From contig NZ_PZJG01000003.1 in the NCBI RefSeq assembly GCF_003259675.1, forward strand, positions 186,001-250,000: 64,000 nucleotides of DNA, read 5' to 3'. This document shows, one piece after another, positions 26,175 through 33,894 of this stretch. The notes beneath the pieces are model-generated. The model had not been told where the DNA came from and did not search any database. It saw only the letters and a list, made by a program, of their open reading frames with translations. Each line of letters begins with the position of its first letter. Position 1 is the first letter of the stretch. Made by a program: the position numbers and the translations under genes. Source of the DNA: Macrococcoides bohemicum (GTDB lineage Bacteria; Bacillota; Bacilli; Staphylococcales; Staphylococcaceae).

Positions 26175-28703
26175 ATGGGATTCATTAAAAAGATGTTAGA
26201 CAGCAATAAAAGGGAACTTAAAACGTTAACTAAAATTGCTGAACAAGTAGAATCATTTGCAGAGGAAATTGCTTCATTAACTGATGAAGACCTTAAAAAT
26301 AGAACACTGAAATTTCAAGCTGATTTAAAAGAGATTGAAGATTATAGAAAGCAAGAAAAATATTTAGATGATATTTTACCCGAAGCTTATGCGATTGTAC
26401 GTGAAGCTTCAACACGTGTTTTAGGGATGCGTCCATTTAAAGTTCAAATTATGGGTGGTACTGCAATACATCGTGGAGATATTGCGGAAATGAGAACGGG
26501 TGAAGGTAAAACATTAACTGCTACAATGCCAGTTTATTTAAATGCATTAACAGGACGTGGCGTACACGTTGTGACTGTCAACGAATACTTATCAAGTACA
26601 CAAGCAGAAGAAATGTCTCAGTTATATAATTTCTTAGGTCTATCTGTTGGTGTTAACTTAAATCACTTATCTACTGAAGAAAAACGTGCTGCATATAATG
26701 CAGATATTACGTATAGTACGAATAATGAATTAGGATTCGATTACTTACGTGACAATATGGTAACTTACAAAGAAGAACGTGTTATGCGTCCTTTAAACTT
26801 CGCTATTATTGATGAGGTTGACTCAATCTTAATCGATGAAGCACGTACGCCGTTAATCATTTCTGGTCAGGCTGAAAAATCAACGAGTCTTTATATTCAG
26901 TCAAATGTCTTTGTCAAGATGTTACGTGATGAAGAAGATTATAACTATGACGAAAAGACAAAAGGTATCCAGCTTACTGAGCAGGGTATTGATAAAGCAG
27001 AGAAAATGTTTAAAGTAGATAACCTTTATGATGTTAAGAACGTTAACTTAATGCATCATATTAATATCGCTTTAAAAGCGAACCGTTCAATGCTGAAAGA
27101 TGTAGATTATGTTGTACAGGATGGCGAGATTGTTATCGTCGATCAGTTTACTGGTCGTACGATGCCTGGTCGACGTTTCTCTGATGGGGTACATCAGGCA
27201 ATTGAAGCGAAAGAAGCAGTTGAAATTCAAAACGAATCAAAAACAATGGCTTCAATTACATTCCAGAACTTCTTCCGTATGTATAATAAACTGTCTGGTA
27301 TGACAGGTACGGCGAAAACAGAAGAAGAAGAATTGATGAATATCTATAATATGGCGGTGACACAAATTCCGACAAATAAACCGATTGCCCGTGTAGATGC
27401 AGCCGACTTAATCTTTGCTTCTGAAAAAGGAAAGTTCCATGCTGTAGTCGATGAAGTAATTGAACGTCATAAAAAAGGACAACCAGTGTTACTTGGTACT
27501 GTTGCAGTTGAAACGAGTGAATATATTTCTGATTTACTTAAGAAACGTGGTATTCGACATAATGTATTAAATGCTAAAAACCATGAACGAGAAGCTGAAA
27601 TTGTTCAATTTGCCGGTGAAAAAGGTGCTGTAACGATTGCTACCAATATGGCTGGTCGTGGTACCGATATAAAATTAGGTGAAGGTGTAAAGGAATTAGG
27701 TGGATTAGCAGTTATTGGTACTGAACGTCATGAATCACGTCGTATCGATGATCAGTTACGTGGTCGTTCTGGACGTCAAGGTGATCCAGGTTTCTCAAGA
27801 TTCTACCTTTCACTTCAGGATGAACTGATGGTGCGTTTCGGATCAGAACGTATGCAGTCAATGATGTCAAAGTTAGGTATGAATGATGAAGCACCGATTG
27901 AATCTAAAATGGTATCAAGAGCAGTTGAATCCGCACAAAAACGTGTTGAAGGTAATAACTATGATAGCCGTAAACGTGTATTAGAATATGATGATGTATT
28001 ACGTAAACAGCGTGAAATTATTTACGAAGAACGTAATGAAATCTTAGAAACAGAAGATTGTTCGGCGATGGTACATAGTATGATTGAACAATCTGTACGT
28101 CGTGCAGTTGACTTCCACTTTGCTGGCGAAGAAGATACGTATGACTACGAAACATTTATTAATTATGTGGAAGATATGTATTTAACTGAAGGCGCACTTC
28201 ATATTGATGATATTAATCGACGAGATAATGATGAAATATATGAAATCGTTATGAAAGCTGTTGAAAAACAGTTATTACATCAACAAGATGAATTAGGCGA
28301 ACAATTCTTAGAATTTGAACGTATGATTCTGCTTCGTACAATTGATATGAAATGGACTGATCATATCGACACAATGGATCAGTTACGTACAGGTATCCAT
28401 TTAAGAAGTTATGGACAAATTAACCCTTTACGTGAATATCAAAATGAAGGATTAACGATGTTTGATGCAATGCTTGAAAATATTGAAGACGATGTGAGTA
28501 AATATGTATTAAAATCTATCGTGGAAAAAGATGAACATGTTGAACGTGAACAAGTTGCAGTAGGACAAGCAATGGTTGCAAACGACGGAAAAGAAAAAGT
28601 GAAAAAACAACCTAAAACAAAAACTGAGCCAGATATTGGTCGTAACGATCCATGCCCATGTGGTAGCGGTAAAAAGTATAAAAACTGTCACGGAAGAGAG
28701 TAA
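26175..28703 (+). CDS. secA: Preprotein translocase ATPase SecA
   Basis: Motor that drives secretory proteins through SecYEG. Seen: 842 residues, SecA1 size. Walker A TGEGKT is at about 108-113, the Walker B/DEAD region [14 protein letters not shown] at about 210, and [14 protein letters not shown] opens the second nucleotide-binding lobe. [20 protein letters not shown] is the conserved motif VI region. The C-terminal zinc-binding SEC-C motif is [17 protein letters not shown]. The ATG at 26175 follows AAGGAGAG; a longer in-frame start at 26136 lacks support. prfB begins 5 bases after the stop. Confidence 0.98.
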   Translation: MGFIKKMLDSNKRELKTLTKIAEQVESFAEEIASLTDEDLKNRTLKFQADLKEIEDYRKQEKYLDDILPEAYAIVREASTRVLGMRPFKVQIMGGTAIHRGDIAEMRTGEGKTLTATMPVYLNALTGRGVHVVTVNEYLSSTQAEEMSQLYNFLGLSVGVNLNHLSTEEKRAAYNADITYSTNNELGFDYLRDNMVTYKEERVMRPLNFAIIDEVDSILIDEARTPLIISGQAEKSTSLYIQSNVFVKMLRDEEDYNYDEKTKGIQLTEQGIDKAEKMFKVDNLYDVKNVNLMHHINIALKANRSMLKDVDYVVQDGEIVIVDQFTGRTMPGRRFSDGVHQAIEAKEAVEIQNESKTMASITFQNFFRMYNKLSGMTGTAKTEEEELMNIYNMAVTQIPTNKPIARVDAADLIFASEKGKFHAVVDEVIERHKKGQPVLLGTVAVETSEYISDLLKKRGIRHNVLNAKNHEREAEIVQFAGEKGAVTIATNMAGRGTDIKLGEGVKELGGLAVIGTERHESRRIDDQLRGRSGRQGDPGFSRFYLSLQDELMVRFGSERMQSMMSKLGMNDEAPIESKMVSRAVESAQKRVEGNNYDSRKRVLEYDDVLRKQREIIYEERNEILETEDCSAMVHSMIEQSVRRAVDFHFAGEEDTYDYETFINYVEDMYLTEGALHIDDINRRDNDEIYEIVMKAVEKQLLHQQDELGEQFLEFERMILLRTIDMKWTDHIDTMDQLRTGIHLRSYGQINPLREYQNEGLTMFDAMLENIEDDVSKYVLKSIVEKDEHVEREQVAVGQAMVANDGKEKVKKQPKTKTEPDIGRNDPCPCGSGKKYKNCHGRE

Positions 28704-28708
28704 TCTGA

Positions 28709-29810
28709 ATGGAACAATTTGAAATTAACAATACTTTAAATGATATTAAAGAGAAAATAGATAGCTTTAGGGGGTCTCTTTGACTTAGAAGAAAAAGAGA
28801 CGAACATTCAGGAATTTGAAGAAATGATGGCTGACCCGGATTTCTGGAATGATGGGGATAAGGCACAGGAGATTATCAATAAAAATAATGCATTAAAAGA
28901 AGTTGTAAACAGATTTAATGCATTAGAAGAAAAGTATGAAAACATTGAAGTATTAATAGAAATGTTGAAGGAAGAATCAGATAAAGAAAGTGAAGCGGAG
29001 CTGATTCAGCAACTTCAAAGTTTAACTGATGACACAAATGATTTTGAACTAAAAATGCTACTGAACGGTGAGTTTGATGAAAATAATGCGATTTTAGAGT
29101 TACATCCAGGTGCTGGTGGAACAGAATCACAAGACTGGGGAGAAATGCTCTTACGTATGTATCAGCGATTTGCAGATAAACGTGGATTTAAAGTGGAGAC
29201 GCTTGATTATTTGCCGGGGGATGAGGCTGGAATAAAGAGTGTCACAATCTTAATTAAAGGCCATAATGCTTATGGTTATTTAAAAGCTGAAAAAGGTGTT
29301 CATCGATTAGTTCGTATCTCTCCATTTGATTCTTCTGGAAGACGGCATACATCATTTGTATCATGCGATGTAACACCGGAACTAAATAATGAGAATATTG
29401 AAATTGACGTTAGGGCAGAAGATATTAAAGTCGATACGTATCGTGCAAGTGGCGCAGGTGGACAGCACATTAATACTACAGACTCTGCTGTTCGAATCAC
29501 ACATATCCCAACTGGAATCGTTGTAACTTGTCAGAATGAACGTTCTCAAATTAAGAATAGAGACCAGGCGATGAAAATGTTAAAAGCGAAATTATATCAG
29601 CGCAAGATTGAAGAACAAGAAGCTGAGCTCGCTGCTATTCGTGGCGAACAAAAAGAAATTGGCTGGGGTTCACAGATTCGTTCATATGTATTCCATCCAT
29701 ATTCAATGGTGAAAGATCATAGAACAAATGCTGAAACTGGCAATACTGGAGCCGTAATGGATGGCGATCTTGATTTATTTATTGATGCTTATTTAAAAAG
29801 TCATTTATAG
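28709..29810 (+). CDS. prfB: Peptide chain release factor 2, made by programmed +1 frameshift
   Basis: Releases finished peptides at UGA and UAA codons. Seen: two joined segments, 28709-28780 (24 codons) and 28782-29810 (342 codons), giving 366 residues. The first segment ends at an in-frame UGA (28781-28783); a +1 slip on CUU continues the protein. Motifs: SPF in [14 protein letters not shown] (stop-codon recognition), and the catalytic GGQ in [15 protein letters not shown]. The RF2 coiled N-terminal domain precedes these. The ATG at 28709 lies 5 bases after secA, with GGAAGAGAG overlapping the secA end, so the genes are likely cotranscribed. Confidence 0.97.
28769..28783 (+). other. prfB autoregulatory +1 recoding site
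   Basis: AGGGGG (28769-28774) acts as an internal Shine-Dalgarno 3 bases before CTT TGA C (28778-28784). This is the classic RF2 site: low RF2 slows UGA termination and favours the +1 slip, so RF2 controls its own synthesis. Confidence 0.96.
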
Positions 29811-29841
29811 GCATTTAAAAAGTTAAAAAAAGTATCAATGC

Positions 29842-29881
29842 AAAAAGAGATAGAGACAATAATTTGTCACTATCTCTTTTT
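29842..29881 (+). terminator. Terminator of secA-prfB
   Basis: AAAAAGAGATAG (29842-29853) pairs with CTATCTCTTTTT, with an inner GACA/TGTC. The T-rich right arm doubles as the tail. The next gene's promoter starts inside the right arm. Confidence 0.85.
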
Positions 29882-29891
29882 GGGGTATAAT
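29864..29891 (+). promoter_or_regulatory. Promoter of the cytochrome c lipoprotein gene
   Basis: TTGTCA (29864-29869), a 16-base spacer and TATAAT (29886-29891). The -35 element lies inside the prfB terminator stem. Confidence 0.6.
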
Positions 29892-29921
29892 TAAAGTAAC
29901 ATAAAATATGGGGGTAATATT

Positions 29922-30239
29922 ATGAAAAAATTATTTACAGGACTTGCACTTTCAGCATTACTACTCGGGGCATGTGGAAATGGAGAAGAAGAAAAAACAA
30001 CAGATAAAACAACATCAAATGATCCAGGCAGAGAAGCTTTTGCAAATAGTTCTTGTATTGGTTGTCATGGTAAAGATTTAGAAGGTGGAAGCGGACCGAA
30101 CTTAACAAAGGTCGGAGGAAAATATTCTGAACAGGAAATTTTAGAAATTATAAAGAATGGTAAAGGATCGATGCCTAAAAATTTAGTTGAAGGTAAAGAT
30201 GCAGAAAATATAGCGAAATATTTAGCGAAACAAAAATAA
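29922..30239 (+). CDS. Cytochrome c551-type lipoprotein (CccB-like)
   Basis: Small membrane-anchored electron carrier on the outer face of the cytoplasmic membrane. Seen: 105 residues. A lipoprotein signal ends in LLGAC. One covalent haem motif CIGCH lies in NSSCIGCHGKDLEGG, and the distal methionine ligand is in GKGSMPKNL. The total length and the lipid anchor match B. subtilis CccB. It would pass electrons between a quinol oxidoreductase and a terminal oxidase; neither is in this window. Cytochrome c assembly genes are also elsewhere. GGGGGT lies before the ATG, and it has its own promoter. Confidence 0.9.
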   Translation: MKKLFTGLALSALLLGACGNGEEEKTTDKTTSNDPGREAFANSSCIGCHGKDLEGGSGPNLTKVGGKYSEQEILEIIKNGKGSMPKNLVEGKDAENIAKYLAKQK

Positions 30240-30268
30240 TAAAATTTTATTGAAAACTTAAAGATAAT

Positions 30269-30285
30269 ATTACAAGTACGTAAAA
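30269..30285 (-). promoter_or_regulatory. Near-consensus WalR box upstream of the LysM-NlpC/P60 gene
   Basis: Minus-strand reading TTTTAC-N5-TGTAAT, one base off the WalR consensus TGTWAH-N5-TGTWAH. It lies 78 bases before the gene. Given its cell-wall hydrolase target it is plausible, but a one-mismatch hit in AT-rich DNA is weak. Confidence 0.35.
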
Positions 30286-30362
30286 ATGCCTGAGAATAGA
30301 CTAACATATGCTATATTATTTTTAAGTAATCACGTGGGCTTACAGGAGGGCATTTGTACAAT

Positions 30363-31451
30363 ATGAAAAGAATAGTTTTATCGATTGTTGGATTAACAAC
30401 AATTATTACAGTTGCTTCCCAGGCTCAAGCAAGTAATTATCATGTGAAGCAAGGTGATACACTTTATACGATTGCAAAAGAAAATGGTTCAAGTGTCAAT
30501 GAATTAAAGCATTTAAACAATTTGAATGAAACTCAGCTTATTCCAGGACAGAAAATAAAGATATCATCAGATTATTATAAAGCGACAAAAGATGATACAG
30601 TTCAAAGTATCGCGAAGAAATTTAAGATAACACCATTTGAAGTTAGATTCTGGAACAGATTATCTTCAAATGAGTTGACAATAGGTAAAAAACTTATTGT
30701 TTCCGAAGATGCTTATCGAAAATATAAAGAAAAAAAACGTAAAAATCATCATGTAACGCCGGCGCTTTCACCGGATTCAGCAAGAATACTCGATGAAATT
30801 GATCAAAAAGAATTAAAAGAATCTATAAACAACGAAGAAACTGATATTAACGAAGAAACTGATATTAACGAAGAAATTGTTAGTAATGAAGAAATTGTTA
30901 GTAATGAAATACAAGTTGTAGTAGATGATAATAACTCATCTGAATCGAATGCTCAAAATATTGAAACCGAATATTATACTCAACATAATCAGTCATTAAA
31001 TGATTCATCGAATTTTATATCAGAAGAAAATAATTTATTATTAACTGAAGACAGTACACAATCAAATACGCTTCCGGATAAAAAAACTCAAAAAGCATCA
31101 TTAAATATGATAGAAGGTGAAGTTGCACGAATAGCTCACCGCATTGCTGAAGGTAAATCATATGTTTATGGTGCCAACAGTAATAGTGCTGTAGATTGTT
31201 CATCATTTGCGCAACAGGTCTTAAAGGCTTTAGGCAAATCAATTCCACGAACAACTTATGAACAGATGGCAGTCGGTACAAGAGTTCTACAGCCACAGCC
31301 GGGAGACCTTGTATTTTTTAATAATGGAAGTCATGTCGGTGTTTACATTGGCAATGGCCAGATGGTTGATGCATTGAATCCAAAAGCTGGGGTAGGCCAG
31401 CGAGCAGTAAATTACATTAGTGGAACGATTACAGGATATTATCGTTATTAA
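30363..31451 (+). CDS. Secreted cell-wall hydrolase with two LysM domains and an NlpC/P60 domain
   Basis: Predicted peptidoglycan endopeptidase of the cell surface. Seen: 362 residues. A signal peptide (about 1-23, ending AQAS) is followed by two LysM wall-binding domains (about 25-68 and 70-115) and an acidic low-complexity linker (about 145-245). The C-terminal NlpC/P60 domain (about 252-362) has catalytic C279 (AVDCSSF) and H324 (GSHVGVYIG). AGGAGG at 30344-30349 lies 13 bases before the ATG at 30363 but only 4 before an in-frame TTG at 30354, so the start is uncertain by three codons. Monocistronic. Confidence 0.88.
   Translation: MKRIVLSIVGLTTIITVASQAQASNYHVKQGDTLYTIAKENGSSVNELKHLNNLNETQLIPGQKIKISSDYYKATKDDTVQSIAKKFKITPFEVRFWNRLSSNELTIGKKLIVSEDAYRKYKEKKRKNHHVTPALSPDSARILDEIDQKELKESINNEETDINEETDINEEIVSNEEIVSNEIQVVVDDNNSSESNAQNIETEYYTQHNQSLNDSSNFISEENNLLLTEDSTQSNTLPDKKTQKASLNMIEGEVARIAHRIAEGKSYVYGANSNSAVDCSSFAQQVLKALGKSIPRTTYEQMAVGTRVLQPQPGDLVFFNNGSHVGVYIGNGQMVDALNPKAGVGQRAVNYISGTITGYYRY
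30834..30905 (+). repeat. Four 18-bp in-frame units in the hydrolase linker
   Basis: Two identical 18-bp units (30834-30869, encoding EETDIN twice) are followed by two identical units of a diverged version (30870-30905, encoding EEIVSN twice). All share the GAAGAAAnTG core. The array can grow or shrink by whole units without breaking the frame. Confidence 0.9.
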
Positions 31452-31466
31452 CTTAGAATTTAATAG

Positions 31467-31502
31467 AAACGCATGTCTATTATGTCATGCGTTTTTATTT
31501 TT
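31467..31502 (+). terminator. Terminator of the LysM-NlpC/P60 gene
   Basis: AAACGCATG (31467-31475) pairs with CATGCGTTT (31486-31494), followed by a T-rich tail. The remaining gap to 31782 holds WalR boxes and a promoter. Confidence 0.85.
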
Positions 31503-31627
31503 TAGTTTTTTTCAATTTTTCATTTTTGTCTTATAAAAAAATATTAATTTGAAAATTTGAAATCTTAACGTGAGAAGTAATATTTAGAGCATAATTCTAC
31601 TATTGTATTACAAACTGAACATACTTT

Positions 31628-31644
31628 TGTAATAATGATGTAAA
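31628..31644 (+). promoter_or_regulatory. WalR box 1 upstream of the CHAP hydrolase gene
   Basis: TGTAAT-AATGA-TGTAAA, a full match to TGTWAH-N5-TGTWAH, the WalR (YycF) binding consensus. Confidence 0.65.
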
Positions 31645-31669
31645 AAATCACGTGGGTCATGACACTTGT

Positions 31670-31686
31670 ATTACATATCCGTAACA
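31670..31686 (-). promoter_or_regulatory. WalR box 2 upstream of the CHAP hydrolase gene
   Basis: On the minus strand TGTTAC-GGATA-TGTAAT, again a full consensus match. It ends 8 bases before the putative -35, a position suited to activation. Confidence 0.65.
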
Positions 31687-31694
31687 TTGAATGC

Positions 31695-31721
31695 TTGATA
31701 CATTCTTTATGGTAATATAAT
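31695..31721 (+). promoter_or_regulatory. Promoter of the CHAP hydrolase gene
   Basis: TTGATA (31695-31700) and TATAAT (31716-31721) with a short 15-base spacer. The non-optimal spacer would fit a promoter that needs an activator. Confidence 0.5.
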
Positions 31722-31782
31722 TTCTGTTGATAAGTAAATCATTATTTATACATAAATATATTATTCGGAGGAAAAAGAAATC

Positions 31783-32223
31783 ATGAAAAAAATCGTTTTA
31801 TCATTTATTACTACTATGATGTTATTGACTACTGCCGAGCTTACTGAAGTTATGCCACAATCACAAGTTAAAACAGCTGAGGCTGGTTCTTATCGATATT
31901 CTAATCCTTATTACTGGGGAAGTTGCGCATATTATGCATACCAACGTCGTGCACAATTAGGAAGACCGGTTGGTAAGTATTGGGGCAATGCGGCAAACTG
32001 GGCATATAAAGCACGTTATGCAGGATATAAAGTTAGAAGAACACCGATTAAAGGCGCGGTATTAGTATCTCAAAGAGGATATTATGGTCATGTTGCAGTA
32101 GTTGAAAGAACTTATGGTAATGGATCAATTCTAGTTTCAGAAATGAATTATCCTCGTCAAGGTGTTAAGACTTATCGTGTGATTTCTAAATATCAAAAAG
32201 GAAGCTATCAATATATTTATTAA
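31783..32223 (+). CDS. Secreted CHAP-domain peptidoglycan hydrolase (SsaA-like)
   Basis: Predicted N-acetylmuramoyl-L-alanine amidase or endopeptidase of the wall. Seen: 146 residues. A signal peptide spans about 1-33 (ending KTAEA). Directly after it comes a CHAP domain with catalytic C48 (YWGSCAYYAY), H103 (YGHVAVVE) and the SEMNYPR segment holding the third active-site residues. The protein has no LysM or SH3 wall-binding domain, like the short SsaA-type proteins of staphylococci, which are WalKR targets. Two consensus WalR boxes lie upstream. CGGAGG lies 12-13 bases before the ATG. Monocistronic. Confidence 0.92.
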   Translation: MKKIVLSFITTMMLLTTAELTEVMPQSQVKTAEAGSYRYSNPYYWGSCAYYAYQRRAQLGRPVGKYWGNAANWAYKARYAGYKVRRTPIKGAVLVSQRGYYGHVAVVERTYGNGSILVSEMNYPRQGVKTYRVISKYQKGSYQYIY

Positions 32224-32265
32224 AAAAAAGAAGGTGAACATAAAATAGTTCACCTTCTTTTTTGT
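32224..32265 (+). terminator. Terminator of the CHAP hydrolase gene
   Basis: AAAAAAGAAGGTGAAC pairs with its exact complement (32248-32263) across an 8-base loop, starting right at the stop codon and ending in T residues. Confidence 0.92.
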
Positions 32266-32338
32266 TTTTAAGTTGACATAGGTTTAAACTTATTTCTAAT
32301 TACGATATGATAGACATAATAAATATTGAGGTGGAAAG

Positions 32339-32878
32339 ATGAAGCATTTAATAACGGCAATACTTCTTTTTATATTTTTAAGTTTAGTGGGATATAGTAT
32401 CTATCAAGTATCTCAGTTTAATACAGCTTCAGAAGATACAAAGCACGTTACAACCCATGATCATCCTATCAACAATCAAAATATTAGTAATGTTACGGTA
32501 AGTGATCTAAAGTCAAATAAATTAATATTAAGAGATGAATTAAAACATGATATTAACATCATTAATTTCTGGGCATCATGGTGTGGTCCATGTAATGATG
32601 AGATGCCCGAGCTTGTTGCTTTTGATAGCGAAAAGCCTAATCATGTAGGATTGATCGGTATGAATGTTTCGGACAAAAAGAAAAAGCGAGATGCGTTTAT
32701 AATGCATTATAAAGCGAAATATCCAATGTTAGTTTTAGATGAAACACAGATGAAACAATATAATATTAGCAATATACCTACAACAATTTTTGTAGATAGA
32801 AAGGGTAAAGTATTAAAAACGTATATCGGTGAACTCAATAGAAATAAGTTAGAAAAAATAATAGCAGATTTAAAATAA
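32339..32878 (+). CDS. Membrane-anchored thioredoxin-like protein (ResA/TlpA type)
   Basis: Extracytoplasmic thiol-disulphide reductase. Seen: 179 residues. One N-terminal membrane anchor (about 4-24) with the rest outside. The thioredoxin fold has the active site NFWASWCGPCND (C82/C85) and the cis-proline loop NISNIPTTIFVDRKG. Relatives such as ResA reduce apocytochrome c before haem attachment. The c-type cytochrome 2.1 kb upstream is suggestive but not in the same operon. GAGGTGG lies just before the ATG. The HD-domain gene follows after 15 bases, so the two are cotranscribed. Confidence 0.88.
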   Translation: MKHLITAILLFIFLSLVGYSIYQVSQFNTASEDTKHVTTHDHPINNQNISNVTVSDLKSNKLILRDELKHDINIINFWASWCGPCNDEMPELVAFDSEKPNHVGLIGMNVSDKKKKRDAFIMHYKAKYPMLVLDETQMKQYNISNIPTTIFVDRKGKVLKTYIGELNRNKLEKIIADLK

Positions 32879-32893
32879 AGAGGAGTGATTGTA

Positions 32894-33541
32894 GTGGGTG
32901 TACATCAATATTTTAAAAGTTTATCTGACTTAGAAAAGCTTATACGCTGTCCAGGTAAGTTCAAATATCAGGAGCATAATGTAGCAAGTCACTCTTTTAA
33001 AGTTACAAAAATTGCTCAGTATCTTGCTACAGTTGAAGAATATCATGGCACTGAGATTAACTGGAAAAATGTCTATGAAAAAGCGCTCAACCATGATTAT
33101 CCTGAAATTTTTACTGGAGATATAAAAACACCTGTTAAGTATGCTTCTAAAGAGCTTAAGCAATTATTCAGTGATGTGGAAGAACAAATGATTGCACGTT
33201 TTATAGACTCTGAATTTCCGGAAAGCTATCGTGCGATTTATCATGAACGATTAAAAGAAGGAAAAGATGAAACGATAGAAGGTCAAATCCTTTCAGTGGC
33301 TGATAAAATTGATTTACTATACGAGTCTTTTGGAGAGATACAGAAAAGAAATCCAGAACCTCTATTCTTTGAAATATATGAAAAGAGCTTACGCACAATT
33401 ATACAATTTGACCACTTACATTGCGTACAGGATTTTCTTGAAAATATACTACCGGAAATGTTACAGGAAAAATTTATTCCACGTTCAGAATTAAAAGAAT
33501 TAACGGTTTCAATTTTAGAAGTAAAAGAGTCGGATCTATGA
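32894..33541 (+). CDS. HD-domain phosphohydrolase, YfbR/5'-deoxynucleotidase-like
   Basis: Seen: 215 residues with an HD metal site: H33 in NVASHSFKVTKIA, then ALNHDYPEIFTGDI (H67-D68), and a later aspartate in ILSVADKIDLLYESFGE. This arrangement matches YfbR-like dNMP 5'-nucleotidases, but substrate specificity is not proven by sequence. The start is taken as GTG at 32894, because GGAG at 32882-32885 is spaced 8 bases from it; a GTG at 32885 lies inside that site. It is the middle of a resA-like, HD, csbA run and overlaps csbA by 4 bases (ATGA). Confidence 0.78.
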   Translation: MGVHQYFKSLSDLEKLIRCPGKFKYQEHNVASHSFKVTKIAQYLATVEEYHGTEINWKNVYEKALNHDYPEIFTGDIKTPVKYASKELKQLFSDVEEQMIARFIDSEFPESYRAIYHERLKEGKDETIEGQILSVADKIDLLYESFGEIQKRNPEPLFFEIYEKSLRTIIQFDHLHCVQDFLENILPEMLQEKFIPRSELKELTVSILEVKESDL

Positions 33542-33768
33542 CGATATGGTATTGGCTGGCGTCATTATTACCAGCACTGATGGTCGTTATATTTAGTATG
33601 ATTGTCAGAAATAAATATACGGGAATGATATTATCTACTATTGTGATTGGCGTATCGGTATATAAAGGTTTTTTTCATTCACAGATGATCGTATTTTTAG
33701 ATACGATGAGTCTGATTATAGGTTATTTAATTGTTGATTTTTATAAATTAGATCAGGGAAATGACTAA
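33538..33768 (+). CDS. csbA: CsbA family small membrane protein
   Basis: Seen: 76 residues with about three hydrophobic segments (5-22, 29-45, 52-67) and a polar C-terminus (DFYKLDQGND). The size, hydrophobic pattern and place directly before uvrB match CsbA (DUF2198). In B. subtilis csbA is partly sigma-B controlled, but here the ATG overlaps the stop of the HD gene, so expression is coupled to that operon. Function unknown. It ends in a strong terminator that isolates it from uvrB. Confidence 0.8.
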   Translation: MTIWYWLASLLPALMVVIFSMIVRNKYTGMILSTIVIGVSVYKGFFHSQMIVFLDTMSLIIGYLIVDFYKLDQGND

Positions 33769-33804
33769 CAGTTCAAACATTTTATGTTCTGAGCTGTTTT
33801 TTTT
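33767..33804 (+). terminator. Terminator of csbA
   Basis: AACAGTTCA-AACAT pairs with ATGTT-c-TGAGCTGTT around a TTT loop (33767-33798), followed by a run of eight T. Confidence 0.88.
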
Positions 33805-33831
33805 ATGGTGAAGTTTGTGTAATATATCGTC

Positions 33832-33845
33832 CGAACAAATGTTTG
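33832..33845 (+). promoter_or_regulatory. LexA (SOS) box of uvrBA
   Basis: CGAACAAATGTTTG fully matches the Gram-positive LexA consensus CGAAC-RNRY-GTTYG. It lies 50 bases before uvrB, a known SOS gene. Confidence 0.88.
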
Positions 33846-33894
33846 TATTTTTTATTTTTTTTTTGGTAAAATATTATCGATAAGGAGGGCGCAT

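Noticed and set aside
28781-28783. In-frame stop codon early in prfB, as a nonsense mutation
   Set aside because: The surrounding Shine-Dalgarno, CTT slip codon and TGA-C context are the conserved RF2 recoding signal.
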